Assembly: GCA_963920765.1 (NCBI GenBank)
Contig: OY987248.1
Coordinates: 18,820,539 to 18,884,538 of the forward strand
DNA: 64,000 nt
Reading direction: 5' to 3'
Origin: Ulota crispa
Taxonomy: Eukaryota; Streptophyta; Bryopsida; Orthotrichales; Orthotrichaceae
The notes under the pieces were generated by a model that worked only from the letters and a program-made list of their open reading frames with translations, was not told the DNA's origin and made no database searches. Below, piece after piece: positions 12,475 through 24,431 of this stretch. Both the position numbers and the translations under genes were made by a program. Numbering within the stretch: the stretch's first letter is position 1; every line of letters starts with the position of its first letter.

Positions 12475-13004
12475 GGGCCGCTTCACACTATGGCCAACCA
12501 AGTTGAGACCCAATGAGATTGAGTGTCCAAACTTAATTGAGAGGTCAAAGAAATGGGATGAAAATAGGTAATAAAATATTGTTTTTGACACCTTTGGCCG
12601 CCCTTAGTGTGAAGCCTCCAAAGGCCAAATTCTTTGGCAATGAGCTTCCATGGCCTCTCAACTTGAATGGTCATAGTGTGAAGCCTCCAAAGGCCAAACC
12701 CAAAATCCAAAATCATGACATTTATTAGGCCTTCCAAATCTAACAGCCGAGATCTTGTTTACTTTTGATTTGTTTATGAAAAAAATTAACGGCCTCTCAA
12801 TCATAGTTTGGGTTTCCGTTTTTGCTCAACCCAAACTTTTCTTGAGAGACAGCTGATTTGAATGAAAGAGTGATGTCATGAGGGGTAAGAAACTTTGAAC
12901 TTTGACTTCTAATGTGAAGGGCCGAGAGGCCAAAATGTTGATTTTGCAATCTGATTGGTGGAATCAACGGGTTCTCGACCTTCGGCCATAGTATAAAGCT
13001 GCCC
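12475..13004. mobile_element. Harbinger-like MITE (530 bp, TAA duplication)
   Basis: Termini GGGCCGCTTCACACTATGGCC-like and GGCCATAGTATAAAGCTGCCC-like are inverted; TAA flanks both ends (12472-12474, 13005-13007). Internal copies of TAGTGTGAAGCCTCCAAAGG occur near 12605 and 12675. The ends resemble the element at 31931-32252. Confidence 0.6.
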
Positions 13005-13007
13005 TAA

Positions 13008-13468
13008 ATCCCTCAGAGATATGCTGAGCTGAACATTTCCAGGATAACTGCATTTGCTAGATTGTCAGAAACAAAACTGTCTGGAAATGATGCGGAGTTG
13101 AATGGGCACATATGATTGACTTCCTTCAGATTGACATTAGCACACAAACGCTAAACAATTTGATTAACAGCATAAAAAACTAAAGATTAACACCTGATCA
13201 CGCACACGAAGAATGCAAAATACGGATATGCACAGAGAGTTGTGAAAGCAAAAAGTGTCTCAGCGAAGTTCTTGCACCTGGAACAATACCCTAAACTTGA
13301 TAAATGCTGACGGGGACGAAAATCGTCCCTAGCGAATACACTGAGTCCGTGTATATGCGGCTATAGGCCTTGGCGCTTAAAGATTAATGAAACATAAGTC
13401 AAATATCGCATTCTTGCTAGCAAGAATCCTCCCGCAGGTTGGAGGGAAAGACAGACAAGAGGATAAGA
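13008..13468. other. No gene seen
   Basis: Short unassigned stretch between two transposons. No ORF of note and no recognised RNA gene. Confidence 0.4.
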
Positions 13469-13472
13469 TTAA

Positions 13473-14406
13473 TCCCTAAAGGACTAAAGTCCCCTTGGGG
13501 GACAAATGGGATTTTGGGCATGTACCTATGGCTAATCTACTTTTTGTAATTCTCTAAAATTTGTATTGAAGGTGGGGAATTCAAAAATCTACGTGGGCAT
13601 CTAATTTTTTCTTCATTCCAACATTCAACAAAGAAGTTATGCATGAATTTATGAAAATTTAGGGAGGACTGCCTATCTGGGCAGTCCTAAAAACTTTTTT
13701 AAAAATTTACATTTTCTAAAAATAAAAATTTGAAATTGGTTCTTTAGATTTTTTTTATATGTAAGAAGCTTTGAATCATTCAATTTTAATCAATGAGATG
13801 AAAGTTATGAAGAGTTTTGTTTGTAGGCAATTGTGATTTTTCTACTCTAAAATAAACTTTGAAGTCCTTTATTTTACTTAATTTTCAATATTTTAGAAAA
13901 AAAAATTAAACCAAAGGAAGTAGATTGTTTATCACAACATTATAAATGTTGGGATTTGCATTTTTCATTTCCATAATTAAATTCTTCACAATTTAGTGTT
14001 TTGACTCATTCTTTACTTCTTTTTACTTACTATATTTTCTCATATGTTGTATAGTTCCAATTGATTTGGAAATTCTCCCACACATACCTAACTTAATCTC
14101 ATACATGGAAAAATTAAAGCACAACTTTGGGTAGAGCAATTTTTTTCATGTAAGAGTGGTCAAAGGTTTTTGAAATTTATTAGCAGCAAGGAAAAAAACC
14201 TTTTCCTTTCACTTTAGATGTAAATACCTCCCTCCTCTCCATTTAGAATGACCTAAATTTTTCTCATAAGTACCTCTTCTAGTCTAAGGCAAGATCCTAT
14301 GGTTTGGTTTCCATTAAAAAAAAAAAAAAAAAAAACCTACCTTCTTACTCATCCTCTAGCAGGTTTCCATGATTTTGGCAGAAAAAAGGGCTTAATCCTT
14401 TAGGTG
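13473..14406. mobile_element. TTAA-flanked element, long type (934 bp)
   Basis: TTAA flanks at 13469-13472 and 14407-14410. Left end CCCTAAAGGACTAAAG is preceded by T in place of the first C; the right end is inverted (CTTAATCCTTTAGGTG). The left arm matches 9188-9540; the rest, including AAATAAACTTTGAAGTCCTTTA, matches 60170-61083 and, inverted, 41999-42932. A poly-A run lies near 14316-14335. Non-coding, so non-autonomous. Confidence 0.72.
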
Positions 14407-14410
14407 TTAA

Positions 14411-15429
14411 AGAACTCGGTAAAAAATACATGTTAAAATCTCTTCATCTGTAATTGTTCCTTCATTCATCATTTTGAATACGTGAAGGTTTAAGAGCATT
14501 GCCACCTTATTGCGGTCAAGTCTCTAAAAGGAGCCACTTCCCAAAGCTCAATACAATGCAAGGGTCCAGTCACTTGGTAACCCTCCTAAATGATCCAAGA
14601 GGTTGGGTTCTTTGCCAAATTTTTGGCAGCTACTAATTCTTAAACTCCTCCATTAAACCAAAATTACCAAATTAGCTTGCTCTAATTAATGTATCATGTG
14701 GCCTTTCAAGAGAGCTTAGAAGAGCAAGTTACTCCATGAATATTTCTTTTCAAGATTAAAAAGTATGATTATTCCTATAAAGACTTTTTTTCAAAAATAA
14801 AAGATAAAGTTACTCTTGTTTTGACTTATTTTTACAATAATACAAAAAGCTATTTCAAAAATAATTTTCCTTTTAAAAATTGAAACAAATGGTTTTTTCA
14901 TAACATTAACCTCAAAAATATGTCTTTTAAAACAGACAATTATTCCAAAAACTCTTTATTGAAATTAGAAGAGCAAGTTATTCCATAGATATGTCTTTCT
15001 AGGATTAAAAGAGATGATTACTCCTATGTACACCAGCTTTTTTTTAAAATAAAACATAAAGTTCCTTTTCCACTGATTAATAATACAAACAATTGGTCTT
15101 AAGATAGTTTTATTTAAAATTGAAACACATTGTTTTCCTAATATTGTCCTGAGTTCTACTTAAAAATTAGAGTTAGTAATATATATACTCCAATCCTTTC
15201 TTCAAAAACTTAATTTTATATCAATTTTCTTCAATGCATCAAAACAAATTTTGTATTAGCAAATCAAGTACAAGGGCATGTATAGACTCCATGGCTTCTA
15301 GCCTCTAGGGATAGGGTATGTGCAGCCTTGCGTAATTAAATTGCAATAGTGCCGGCCTTCCAAAACATTCTTTTGATTGTAGCAAAGTCTGCATAGAGTT
15401 TTGGACATTGAAGTCTTGATTTTAGCCAA
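14411..15429. repeat. AT-rich stretch with a ~250-bp direct duplication
   Basis: Sequence starting GAAGAGCAAGTTACTCCAT at about 14720 recurs diverged at about 14970 (GAAGAGCAAGTTATTCCAT), each followed by similar GATTAAAA...AAAACATAAAGTT blocks. No gene seen. Confidence 0.45.
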
Positions 15430-15433
15430 TTAA

Positions 15434-15580
15434 CCTCTAAAAGCCCAACTGTCCCCCAAGGGGACAATTGAGATTTTGAGCATATACCCATAGCTAAGAT
15501 TTTTTTGAACTTTTATTGAAGGTGGGCAATTCCAAGACCTACTCGGGAATCTAATTTTTTTGTCATTTTGACATTGAATC
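15434..15580 (+). mobile_element. Truncated left end of a TTAA element
   Basis: After TTAA (15430-15433) comes CCTCTAAAAGCCCAACTG, then the GTCCCCCAAGGGGACAA and TTTTATTGAAGGTGGGCAATTC blocks of the family left arm. Similarity stops near 15580 and no right end is present. Confidence 0.6.
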
Positions 15581-15661
15581 TTCCTTAGGAGCCATGACCG
15601 CTTCAACAGGTACCACAGCTAAATCATCTTGATCTTCACTTGCCACCACCATAGGGACACT

Positions 15662-15957
15662 CTAAGGAACATCCTCCTCAACAGTTATCCCAAACATCGA
15701 GCAATAATGCCTTGCGCTCGGCATAAGTCCTTCTGCAAACGTAACCAACGCGTGCCTCTTGTCCTTAGGCTCTAAAGTCTCAAACCCTTCCGGTAATTTG
15801 GACAGCGCGACAAGCGGCGAAAGCACCTCAAACTGACCATAAGCACCGGCCAAGAGGTGGCCACTGCCACCTCTAGCATGGTTCTCATACCTCTTGACAA
15901 TCCAAGTGAAGAGCTTATGCTCTAGCTTAGAGTGCTGGCTAGACTAAGATAGTTTGG
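15662..15957 (-). CDS. Unrecognised exon-like ORF
   Basis: The minus-strand frame is open from about 15957 to a stop at 15662 (about 96 codons) and is richer in GC than its surroundings. It includes LFTWIVKRYENHARGG, QFEVLSPLVALSKLPEGFE and HALVTFAEGLMPSARHY. No ATG opens it. A possible acceptor (CTAGCCAG) lies near its upstream edge, so it could be a terminal exon or a captured gene fragment. I do not recognise the family. It lies between a truncated TTAA element and tandem arrays. Confidence 0.3.
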
Positions 15958-16193
15958 TATGAAACCTTGGACAAACAAAATTGACAGTAATCGTGTTCTT
16001 CATGTTCCTCACCATGAGAAAGAAATAACAAAGTAGCAAACAAGAAACCAAACAGGTCACAACAAGTATCAAATGCAATAATGGACAAATAAAAGAAAAG
16101 TAGGTTAAGTAGAGTAGCGCGCTGCGCTGAAGGCAATAACGAGTTTGAAATTGAGCGCAGAGAAGGCAGGAAAGAAGTTTCAAATTCATTAAT

Positions 16194-16500
16194 CATGGCA
16201 AACTCAAGTATACACGGATCAACAATATTATCATATGTAAAGCAATGCAAATAATAGAATATAAAACTTGATGGCGGACCTCATTGTCAATTAAACATGG
16301 CGGACTTGGGTGGGTATACAGATCAATGACATTAGCATATACAAAGCAACGCAAATAATAGAACATAAAACTTGACGGCAAACTTCACTGTCAATTAAAC
16401 ATGATGGACTCAAGTACATTCGGTTCAACAACATTAGCATATACAAAGCAACGCAAATAATAGAACATAGAACTTGACAGCGAACCTCACTGTCAATTAA
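16194..16500. repeat. Tandem repeat, ~103-bp unit, about 3 copies
   Basis: GCAAATAATAGAACATA-type blocks recur near 16246, 16350 and 16453, each followed by AAAACTTGA, a CACTGTCAATTAAAC block and variable sequence. Copies diverge by some substitutions. Several minus-strand ORFs across it are by-products of the repetition. Confidence 0.65.
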
Positions 16501-16865
16501 ACAGTGCAAAACAATGACAGTTATCACAATTCAATGAAAAGATAAACCTAAGATGAACACAAACTAATGCAAGAGAAACAACAATAGAGATAGACAGTGC
16601 GAAGCAATGACAGCCATCACAACTTAACAAAAAGATAAACTCAAGATGAACACAAACTAACGTAGGAGAAACAACGGTAGAGATAGCCGCAGATATAGAA
16701 TGCAAATGAGGGCACATGGAGAAACAACAAGAGAGAGCCGCAGTAGAGAATGAAAATGAGGGCACATTGAGAAACAATGGGAGAGAACCGCACTAGAGAA
16801 CGCAAATGAGCGCACACGGAGAAACAACGAGGAGACAACCGCAAATAACACCAATGAGGGAGAAA
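16501..16865. repeat. Tandem repeats, ~93-bp then ~55-bp units
   Basis: A unit with GCAATGACAG...AAGATAAAC...AAGATGAACACAAACTAA occurs at about 16503 and 16594. It passes into shorter units with GAGAAACAAC, GAGCCGCA and AATGAGGGCACA up to about 16860. Low-information protein frames here are artefacts of the array. Confidence 0.6.
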
Positions 16866-16885
16866 AGAGCATATAAACGCTACAA

Positions 16886-17047
16886 CGTCTCCATAGTTGT
16901 AACTCTAATTGGGCAAGAGATATGAGCCGTTGGATGGGGTATTTGATGGTGGAGATTGATTTGGCCATCTAAATCAATCACCATCGTCAAATACCCCATC
17001 CAACGGCTCATATCTCTTGTCCAGTTAGGGTTACAATTGTGGAGACG
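16886..17047. mobile_element. Short palindromic MITE (162 bp)
   Basis: Starts CGTCTCCATAGTTGTAAC and ends with the near-inverse (GTTACAATTGTGGAGACG). Its arms of about 75 nt carry GAGCCGTTGGATGGGGTATT and its complement. The near-perfect stem would fold into a long hairpin if transcribed. Target duplication not clear. Confidence 0.6.
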
Positions 17048-18839
17048 TCTTGAATTTTTGGACATTTGGCTGGCTCAATATACTGCACATACGTCAATGT
17101 GGGTCCTGGTTTGTCAGATCTAAAAACAAACCATGCTCCATGGCTGCCCCTCCGGACGTGCTGCCCAAGCCCCAGAGCACCCCAAACTGAAATTGAAATT
17201 TATCATTGACCATCATGGGCTCACTTTATTGTCATCTACTCACGGGACCTCATCTTCAATCTCAAAGCTCAAAGTTTAAGGATCTTAGAGAGTTGTCAGG
17301 GAGGGCCGCGAGGGTGCTGGAGTTTTTGAAAACCTATCTCATTCTGCTGATGTGGCTATTTGCTTTGCTGATGCAACTGTACTGTTATAACTTATTGCAA
17401 ACAACTCCTAGGTCATGCACATGCACACCTACTTTATTATTTTAAATTCTAGCCATATATACTAGGTATGGTAGAATAGTAAAAAGGAGGTTGTATGTGT
17501 ATCAATTTCCTAAACATAAATGTATTCCTTGACTATGCAAGGAGGGATTTTGAAAATCTAAACTAGAAAAACATGAAGGAAAATTATATAATCAAATGAA
17601 TTGGATAGAAGGTAGATGTAAACATGAGAGATGTTTAAATTCATTCAGTGCCTAGAGGTCTTCAAATCTATACCATGAAGTGGAAGCCACCCTTCACTGG
17701 CTTTGTGCCTTTTTGTAGGACATTCTAGAACTTTTTGGTGGAAGTTGAAGTAATAAAATATGCTTTACATGTAGAATACTAGTGGACCCTTGTACCCGCC
17801 ATTTCGGCGGAGGACCATCATGGGAGGGGGTCCTTGCAAAAATATTAACATGACCTTCCTCATAATCACCTTCTTCAAGCTTCTTCTCCTTTTCATTACA
17901 ATGAGCTTACTTGTACTATACCTACCTAGGCGTCCACCCCCTATTCCCATGTATACCCCATCCCCAAGGACAACCATAATCGCCACATAACCATAGAAAT
18001 AAGAATAATCGCCACATAACCGCCATTTAATCTTCTTGAAGCAAAGTTGAAGTAATAAAAAATGCTTTATATGTAGAATACAAAGCTCCCTCCAAGTAGG
18101 TCCTTCTCCAAAATCTTATAGAAATTTTAGGTGGAAGTGTAAACAACAAAGGATGCTCCAAATATAAAATTCCAAAACTCCTGTCAACCATGTTTTCAAA
18201 CACCAAATAAATGTCAATTGCTCTGTGAGCCCTACATGTCCAAGGCCTTTCTGAACTTCTTGGAATTTTCATGATATTGAGCAATCAATCAACCTTCTAA
18301 TAAATCTTATCAAGTTTATTTCAATTGTAACCATACAAATTTACACTAAACATGTTATAGATTACATGGAAAAAGAAAATACAACAATATCACTTATAGT
18401 TTGAATGATTTTAATGTTTGAACAAGAGGGTGTTAAAACTACAAAAGTGACTTCATGTCTTGCAATCCTCATATCATATGTCAAATCTAAGAAGTTGGTC
18501 ACCAAAAAATTTGAGGTTTAAGATCATCTTATATTTCTAACTTTAATCAGTTTATGGCTTCAAAATCTATTCCATTATGTTTTTTAAAAGGGGTCTTCAT
18601 TTAGATTTTTCTCCTACCTCTAGTATATTTGAGGCTCATTTTCAAAAATTTCCAACACTAGAAAGCCTAAGAATGCAATGGACACCCTTGTACAAAATCT
18701 TGAGTAGAAAAATCATCAACATTCATTTTGAAATTCAGACTTCTGATGTTGACAATAGACTTCAAAACAAACTTGAATTGAATAAAATAATCTAAAAATA
18801 TTGATTTGATAAAGTTTTATTCATCTTCAAAGTTTTGTA
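17048..18839. other. Non-coding stretch with dispersed repeats
   Basis: No gene supported. About 17345-17430 (GCTATTTGCTTTGCTGATG... CCTAGGTCATGCA) recurs inverted at about 30505-30590. A block with AAGTTGAAGTAATAAA and TGCTTTA(C/T)ATGTAGAATAC occurs twice, near 17745 and 18046. The plus ORF at 17790-17990 has no family support. Confidence 0.4.
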
Positions 18840-18879
18840 AACACCCAAATTGGGTGCCACTACCTTGGGCATTTAGGGG
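18840..18879. mobile_element. Right end of a TTAA element (same family as 61199-62081)
   Basis: ACCCAAATTGGGTGCC...TTGGGCATTTAGGGG runs up to TTAA at 18880-18883. This parallels the 3' end at 62050-62081 (CCAAATTTGATGCC, then TTTGGCATTTAGGGG, then TTAA). The left boundary was not identified. Confidence 0.55.
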
Positions 18880-18883
18880 TTAA

Positions 18884-20633
18884 CAAAGTGTTAAAAAGTG
18901 AAATTCTGATGAAGACAATTATTATTTTTGGTTTAAAAAAGGAACTAAAATGACAGTGCATCAAGGTTAGATTTTGAACCAATTATGAGATACTGATTTT
19001 CTATAAAAGAGTAGATTCTAGACCAATTATGTTGTTAGATTATTTAGATATATATTTTCTATAAAATTGAACATTGCATTACTCATACATGTCCAACGCA
19101 AGCAAAGCATGTGCACGTATGTTAGTTATATATATGTGACAATATCACACAATGGTCAAGATGTGATATTAAAGTGGTCCAAATATGATATTACAAAGCC
19201 TAGTCTTGTGATTTTAGTAGTACAATGACTGTCTTTTCCTTTGTTGTTTAAAATTGAGAAAAAAATCAATTTATTTTGTATTTAGAGGGACAAGACATGG
19301 AGGTCAATATACATTGTTTACACTAGCTGAAGCACTAGAAGACTCTATGACATTTCTTTTAGCATACAACTGCATAATCTATACAGTCAATTTTGATCAA
19401 ATATTAATACTGAAACCCTATTCCTTACTAATTCCAACCTCAAGATTACTTGCATACCATGATAAATGTGCATTTCCTATATGTAGTGTGGTATGCAACT
19501 CAAGATTTTTTTGAGTAGCTGTAAACATTTGATGTACAGCTTTTGGAGACTTGTTGAGTAACTCTAAATATTTGATGTACAACTTTTGGAGACTTGTTGA
19601 TTCACAATAAAGAAATAACATTCTATATTTTACTAGATAAAAAGAACCAAAAACTCAAAAGTAATAACCATGCATGATAGTAAACTTTAATTGCATGATT
19701 TTATTCATTATTTGTAGCCCTATTAAATTGCATCAAGAGATTCCTGTATGTGTTTGTCTGTCAGATTCCAAAAATTGGGACCAATGCAAATGGGGAGCAA
19801 GAGATATTTTAATAGAATTCTTCTTTCAATAGCAAAATTTTGGATCCTTCAAGAGACCCGTAATCCCCAAAGGACCAAACAGCCCAATATGGCCAAATGG
19901 GATTCTTGGAGGTGTAAAAGTAGACAAAAAAGGCATTGCATGCTCAAGTTTTGGTCTGCCACTCAAGTCCAAATGGAGCTAAAAGTCCGACAAAACTTTT
20001 GGATCAGCTTGTTATTCCTTGAATCCTCTAGATTTTGCACCCAAACATTGGAAATTACTATTTTTAATATTAAAGCTATTAGTGGGAGTGTATGTAGGCG
20101 TTGTACATTGCATTGTGGATGGAGGAATTTTGAATGGGATGGATTGGAAGCCCACACTCCCATGAATATGGGAGAAGGTTGGTGATGTGTTACTTTTTTC
20201 TCTGTCTATTGGGCAAGGTGTTTGTAGCTCTAAAGCAGTGAGCCAGCTAGATACACTTACTTTGAATGATGATAAATTTTGGATTTTTTTCCCATTTGAG
20301 GAGTTTTTTTTTTTCCATCAAGTATGGCTAAACACGTTCTCATGGGATCAACCATTAGGTTATTTTTTTTTGAGAAAAAATCACATCAAAGTCCAAAATC
20401 CATATTGTGAACTACTACCCAAATTAACAAATATGAGATTCTCAATAGTGGGGATTTTGCAAATTTACTTGGATTTGAAATCAGACTAACTTTAAACTTT
20501 TGATTTATAGTTGGGTATAGAATGACTGGTTTGGATTATGTGAATACTTGTTCAACTTTTTAAAAATTGAGGAAATGTGCTGAAGGTTCCATATTGGAGG
20601 TATGCAAAATTTTCTTAGCAAGACGCTTAGGGG
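18884..20633. other. No gene seen; ends at a TTAA-element terminus
   Basis: AT-rich, with short ORFs only. At about 19861 CCCCAAAGGACCAAAC resembles a left TTAA-element end (flank mutated to GTAAT). The stretch closes with GACGCTTAGGGG before TTAA at 20634-20637, so parts may be an eroded element. The 145-codon plus ORF at 19748-20185 shows no recognisable motif. Confidence 0.35.
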
Positions 20634-20637
20634 TTAA

Positions 20638-21776
20638 AGGACAAGGTTACTATAATACATAGTATGTACATTGCTATATAACTAGCACTTGCTACCAAAT
20701 TTTTTTTTTAATTTGGGGTCTTGACTTCTTCACTAGAAGAGCATGGATCTATATTCTAACTTTTTTGTTGATCTCAAATATAATAAAGGTGTGGATGCAC
20801 TCCAAATACAAGAAAAATACACCATATTGTACTCATTGCAAAGGGCTGTCTCATCCTTTAGGGATTAAGAAGTCTCAAAAAGGATCCCAAGACATGTACT
20901 TATTGCATCAAACAAATCACTAATCCCATATTTCTGCCCACCTTTTCAATTCAATGCAATCATGAAAACTATATTGTTGTGCCATCTCAATAGGACAAAG
21001 ATGTGGGTACACAATAGAACCATAAATTTGGTTTTACTCTATTTGTATACATGAGTAAAGTACTTGGGTATGACTATTGAGTTCATTTACATATTTTATC
21101 AATGCTATGCCTTATTATATTATTTTAGATTGTGAATGTGGATAAGGTCCTTCATATAAGGACTAGATTGTCATTTTATATACATGATTTTAGAGATGTA
21201 GAATAGGAAAGCCATACAAGGTAGAGATACTTCACATACTTTCTACTATACCTAGCCTAGGCTCTATAAATGTTAATAGTGACAAAAATTAAGGGCATCT
21301 TGGAGGGTTCAAATTTTTGCTAATGGCATGATGAAATAAAATGGCATAGGTCATTCAATGGATGGAATGTTAGATGCATTGGAGTACCAAACATCTTATA
21401 TTAAAACAAAATGTGTAAGTCTGGCTTGATTCAACATATATGTTTTTAATTCAATTTATACTTGGTAGCTAGTACTAATTCAAAAAATATCACTTTACTC
21501 CAGTAAGGAGAAAAAATTGTATAGCTATCCAAAGTAATGAAATTACATGATGCAGTGCACTTACAATGTTTAACCCCTAGTACATAGTATGGAGAATTTT
21601 TCTTGTATTTGGAGTATATCCACACCTTTATTACATTTGAGATCAACAAAGAACTTAGAATATAGATCAATGTTGTTTTAGTGAGGTAATCAAGATCCCA
21701 AATTAAAACTTTTTATTGGTAACAAATGCCAGTTATACAATAGCGTACATACTATGTATTGTAGTAGCCTTGTCCT
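20638..21776. repeat. Inverted pair of related ~200-bp TTAA-type units
   Basis: 20638-20866 (AGGACAAGGTTACTATAATAC ... CCTTTAGGGA) and 21574-21776 are the same sequence in opposite orientation. Shared blocks include TTGATCTCAAAT, GGTGTGGAT and CTCCAAATACAAGAAAAA. TTAA lies at 20634-20637, 21570-21573 and 21777-21780. About 700 bp without genes separates them. Confidence 0.55.
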
Positions 21777-21780
21777 TTAA

Positions 21781-22006
21781 CCCTTAAACGTCTAAGAAGC
21801 CCTTTGCGACCAGTACAATATGGGATATTTTTCTTGTATTTGGAATCAATCCACACCTCTACTACACTTGAGACCAACAAAGCAGTTGGAGAAAAGATCA
21901 ATACGGTTCTAGTGAGCTACTTGAGATTCCAAATTAAAATTTCTTATTGGTAGCAAATGACAATTATACGTTAGCGTACACACTATGCCCTATGGACGTT
22001 TAAGGG
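21781..22006. mobile_element. TTAA-flanked MITE (226 bp)
   Basis: CCCTTAAACGTC at the left and GACGTTTAAGGG at the right, flanked by TTAA at 21777-21780 and 22007-22010. The internal part is a diverged copy of the 21574-21776 unit. A second GGGTTAA follows immediately (22011-22017). Confidence 0.7.
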
Positions 22007-22017
22007 TTAAGGGTTAA

Positions 22018-22869
22018 TCATCCTTGATTTAATTTCCTAAACCACATTTTCATAAATATATACACACAAATATCTCTTCAAAGATATGTCAAAAACCTTG
22101 TCATGCATGCCCTTCATAACCCAGAAATTGAAGACACTAGATTGTATTGAAATTTATCATCATTCCTCTAAGCCTCGACACCCATTTCTAAAATTATAAA
22201 TAACAGTACGTATGAGAGTGAAATTGAAAATATATGGTTTGTTGCTATAGTGCATGACACTTATAACCAACAACTATCGACCAAACAAGAAATACTTAAG
22301 CACAAGACATGTACTCATTAGCTCAAAAGTAATTCCACCACCAAGCGGGACAAACCCTAAGCTTCATCTTGATGGACTCAAATTTTTGATAACTCTTTTT
22401 TTAACAAAGCCTTAGGCTAACCACTTGAATTGGGAGTTGTTGGTTATAAATGTCATGCATCGTATTATCCAAACTATCTAAATTAAGAGAGCAAGTGAGC
22501 AACACACAATATTGTGTTGAAATTGCTCTTTAAAATAAGTTTATCACTATCAAAACTTCATGGATGATAATACAAGTTAAAAAATATATATTGTATTTGC
22601 AGAAATAGAAATATGAAATATAAGTGTTTATTGAAAATCATGAAATTATAAGCTTATAAATCGTACATCACTAAATTAGTTAGTCTTACAATTCGGGACC
22701 AAGTCCAATGAAAAACACTGCACATGCACATAAAAGCCAATTTGAGAAAACACGTTTTTCTGCTTAAATTGTGTTAACAAACAACAAATTTTGGTTTGGC
22801 TACCAACCTCAGAGTCACCGGAAAAAAGGATTATGAAATCCCCAATGATAAGATTCTAAATCGTATATG
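22018..22869. other. No gene seen
   Basis: AT-rich. A TTATAACCAACAACT-type block near 22260 has an inverted partner near 22430 (AGTTGTTGGTTATAAATGTCATG), suggesting an eroded inverted-repeat element. No ORF of note. Confidence 0.35.
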
Positions 22870-23615
22870 CTCACCACATGGCTTGTTCAAGACAAAGATG
22901 ACCACACCTTCAATGGAGAGGAGAGAACTGAAATAGTTCCTCAGACAAGTCCTCATCCCCATTCCTCAAGCAAATTGGCGCAACATAGTCATTGTCTATA
23001 TGTTACACCCCAAGCCTTGCATTTCGAATTGCACAATTCAGTGCCGCCCCTGCCACATCGCTAGCAATATCTTGGTTGAAAAGTTTACTATCATGCCCAG
23101 CAACCTGTCCATGTATTCTGCAACTTCCAAAATCAAGCCATCAGTTTTTTTGTGGCAATCAAACCAGAAAAAACGCAATATTTGTTAAATTGGGAAAATG
23201 AGTACATTTTGGTACTTTTGAGAATTTTAGGTGATCACTTAAAACCAAGCTCGCGGAGTTTTTTTGGTACACATGCCCTCACTTGAGAGGAGGAATTTGC
23301 AAGGGAGATAATCTTAGTGGCTCAGATTGAATTCAAATACCTTCAAATCTGGTTTAAGGTGGCTATTCTAGATTAAGGTGAGGTACAAAATGGTACCCAT
23401 CATTTTCCCATTTTAGTGAATATCAGGTTGTCAACCTCTTTTCCTCTTGCATTCAGAGCAGAGACCAACATGTTTGCATCATAGTTTCCTTTCACAGCGT
23501 TTATGTGGGACTTGAATATCAATGAGAGAGGATTTGGCACAATGGATTCAACATTGGCAGTGAATAAGCCATCTGCTATGGAGTGTAGCTCTTTTTTGGT
23601 AAAAGATTTCTTGCC
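22870..23615 (-). pseudogene. Josephin-domain (ataxin-3/JOSL-type) deubiquitinase relic, interrupted by a MITE
   Basis: On the minus strand, after an acceptor TTGACAG, the frame from 23615 reads KKSFTKKELHSIADGL...NPLSLIFKSHINAV...GNYDANMLVSALNARGKEV. This matches the middle of plant Josephin-like proteins. A 258-bp MITE (23172-23429) then cuts the exon. Beyond it the match resumes in the expected order: FFWFDCHKKTDG, LLGMIVNFSTKI, then GRH followed by a stop (TGA at 23038-23040) where the catalytic His-Trp is expected. A frameshift is needed before NDYVAPICLRNGDED. A late VVIFVLNKP segment precedes a GTGAGC donor near 22877. Josephin enzymes cleave ubiquitin with a Cys-His pair; the N-terminal exon with the catalytic Cys was not found. 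Insertion, stop and frameshift make it non-functional. Confidence 0.72.
23172..23429. mobile_element. AACACCATATT-family MITE, copy 1 (258 bp)
   Basis: AACGCAATATTTGTTAAATTGGG opens it and the near-inverse CCCATTTTAGTGAATATCAGGTT closes it. Internal blocks GGTACACATGCCCTCACTTG and CTTAGTGGCTCAG are shared with copies at 33422, 34007, 38049, 41460 and 47511. It lies inside the Josephin relic. No clean target duplication here, unlike other copies. Confidence 0.65.
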
Positions 23616-24185
23616 CTGTCAAACAAATGAAACAATCACAAATAACTGGAAGCAAAAGTCATAAAGAAGGCATGCCACCAAAAGTACAGATTGAATAACA
23701 ATCTAACATTTAGTCAATTGATTATGACAAGTTTATGAGCCTAGACAACAATACCTTTGCCTTTCTTCTTCTAAATTTTCCTCCGGTAGAATTCTAGGTC
23801 CTTGCCTTCCAAGATATACTTGCAATAAGCCCAGAAACATGGCATATGAGAAAGTTCTTTTATTTTATTCTATCCAATTCACCAAGCAAGTAGAAGTTGA
23901 TGATTGAAGTAACGGTCCCCAACTATTGAAAGTTGAATTGTAAAATTGCAATACAAATGAACATACTCGTTAGGTAGATCACTCTTTGTATGTTTGGGTA
24001 CCCCACGTGCGGCAAGGGGGTAATTTATAGGGGGCTGTTTACTTCCTAGGCAAGAATAATAAGACCTCTATAATTATATAATTTGAAAAATTGGCCTATT
24101 TTAGGGTACTCTATAATTACTTGTAGAGTTTTAGAGATACCATTTTTTACTAGGCTATTTTATTTATAAGGGAAAAAATAAATTC
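23616..24185. other. No gene seen
   Basis: Upstream flank of the Josephin relic. I looked for the N-terminal exon carrying the catalytic cysteine and did not find it. Confidence 0.35.
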
Positions 24186-24189
24186 TTAA

Positions 24190-24427
24190 CCCCTAAAGGA
24201 TGTTGCCTACCAAAAGTGTTGTCTATATTCATAAGAAGATCATTTAGTACTTGAAAACATGGTTATATGACAAATGTCAAAAATTCCCCAGAAAATCCAA
24301 GTTTATCATAAAAATGTTTATGACTAGTTTAAAATTTACAACTCTAATGGGATTTATGTGCTACCCAGATACCCCATCCGTATACAATACAAGAGAGAGT
24401 ACACAATACATCAACATCCTTTAGGGG
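24190..24427. mobile_element. TTAA-flanked MITE (238 bp)
   Basis: Starts CCCCTAAAGGATGTTG and ends CAACATCCTTTAGGGG, a perfect 16-bp inverted terminal repeat. Left flank TTAA (24186-24189), right flank TTAG, one base changed. The interior is unrelated to the long TTAA elements. Confidence 0.7.
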
Positions 24428-24431
24428 TTAG

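Noticed and set aside
16193-16968. Series of overlapping minus-strand ORFs rich in Cys, Ser and Leu
   Set aside because: They follow the tandem repeat units and shift frame between units. No protein family is recognisable.
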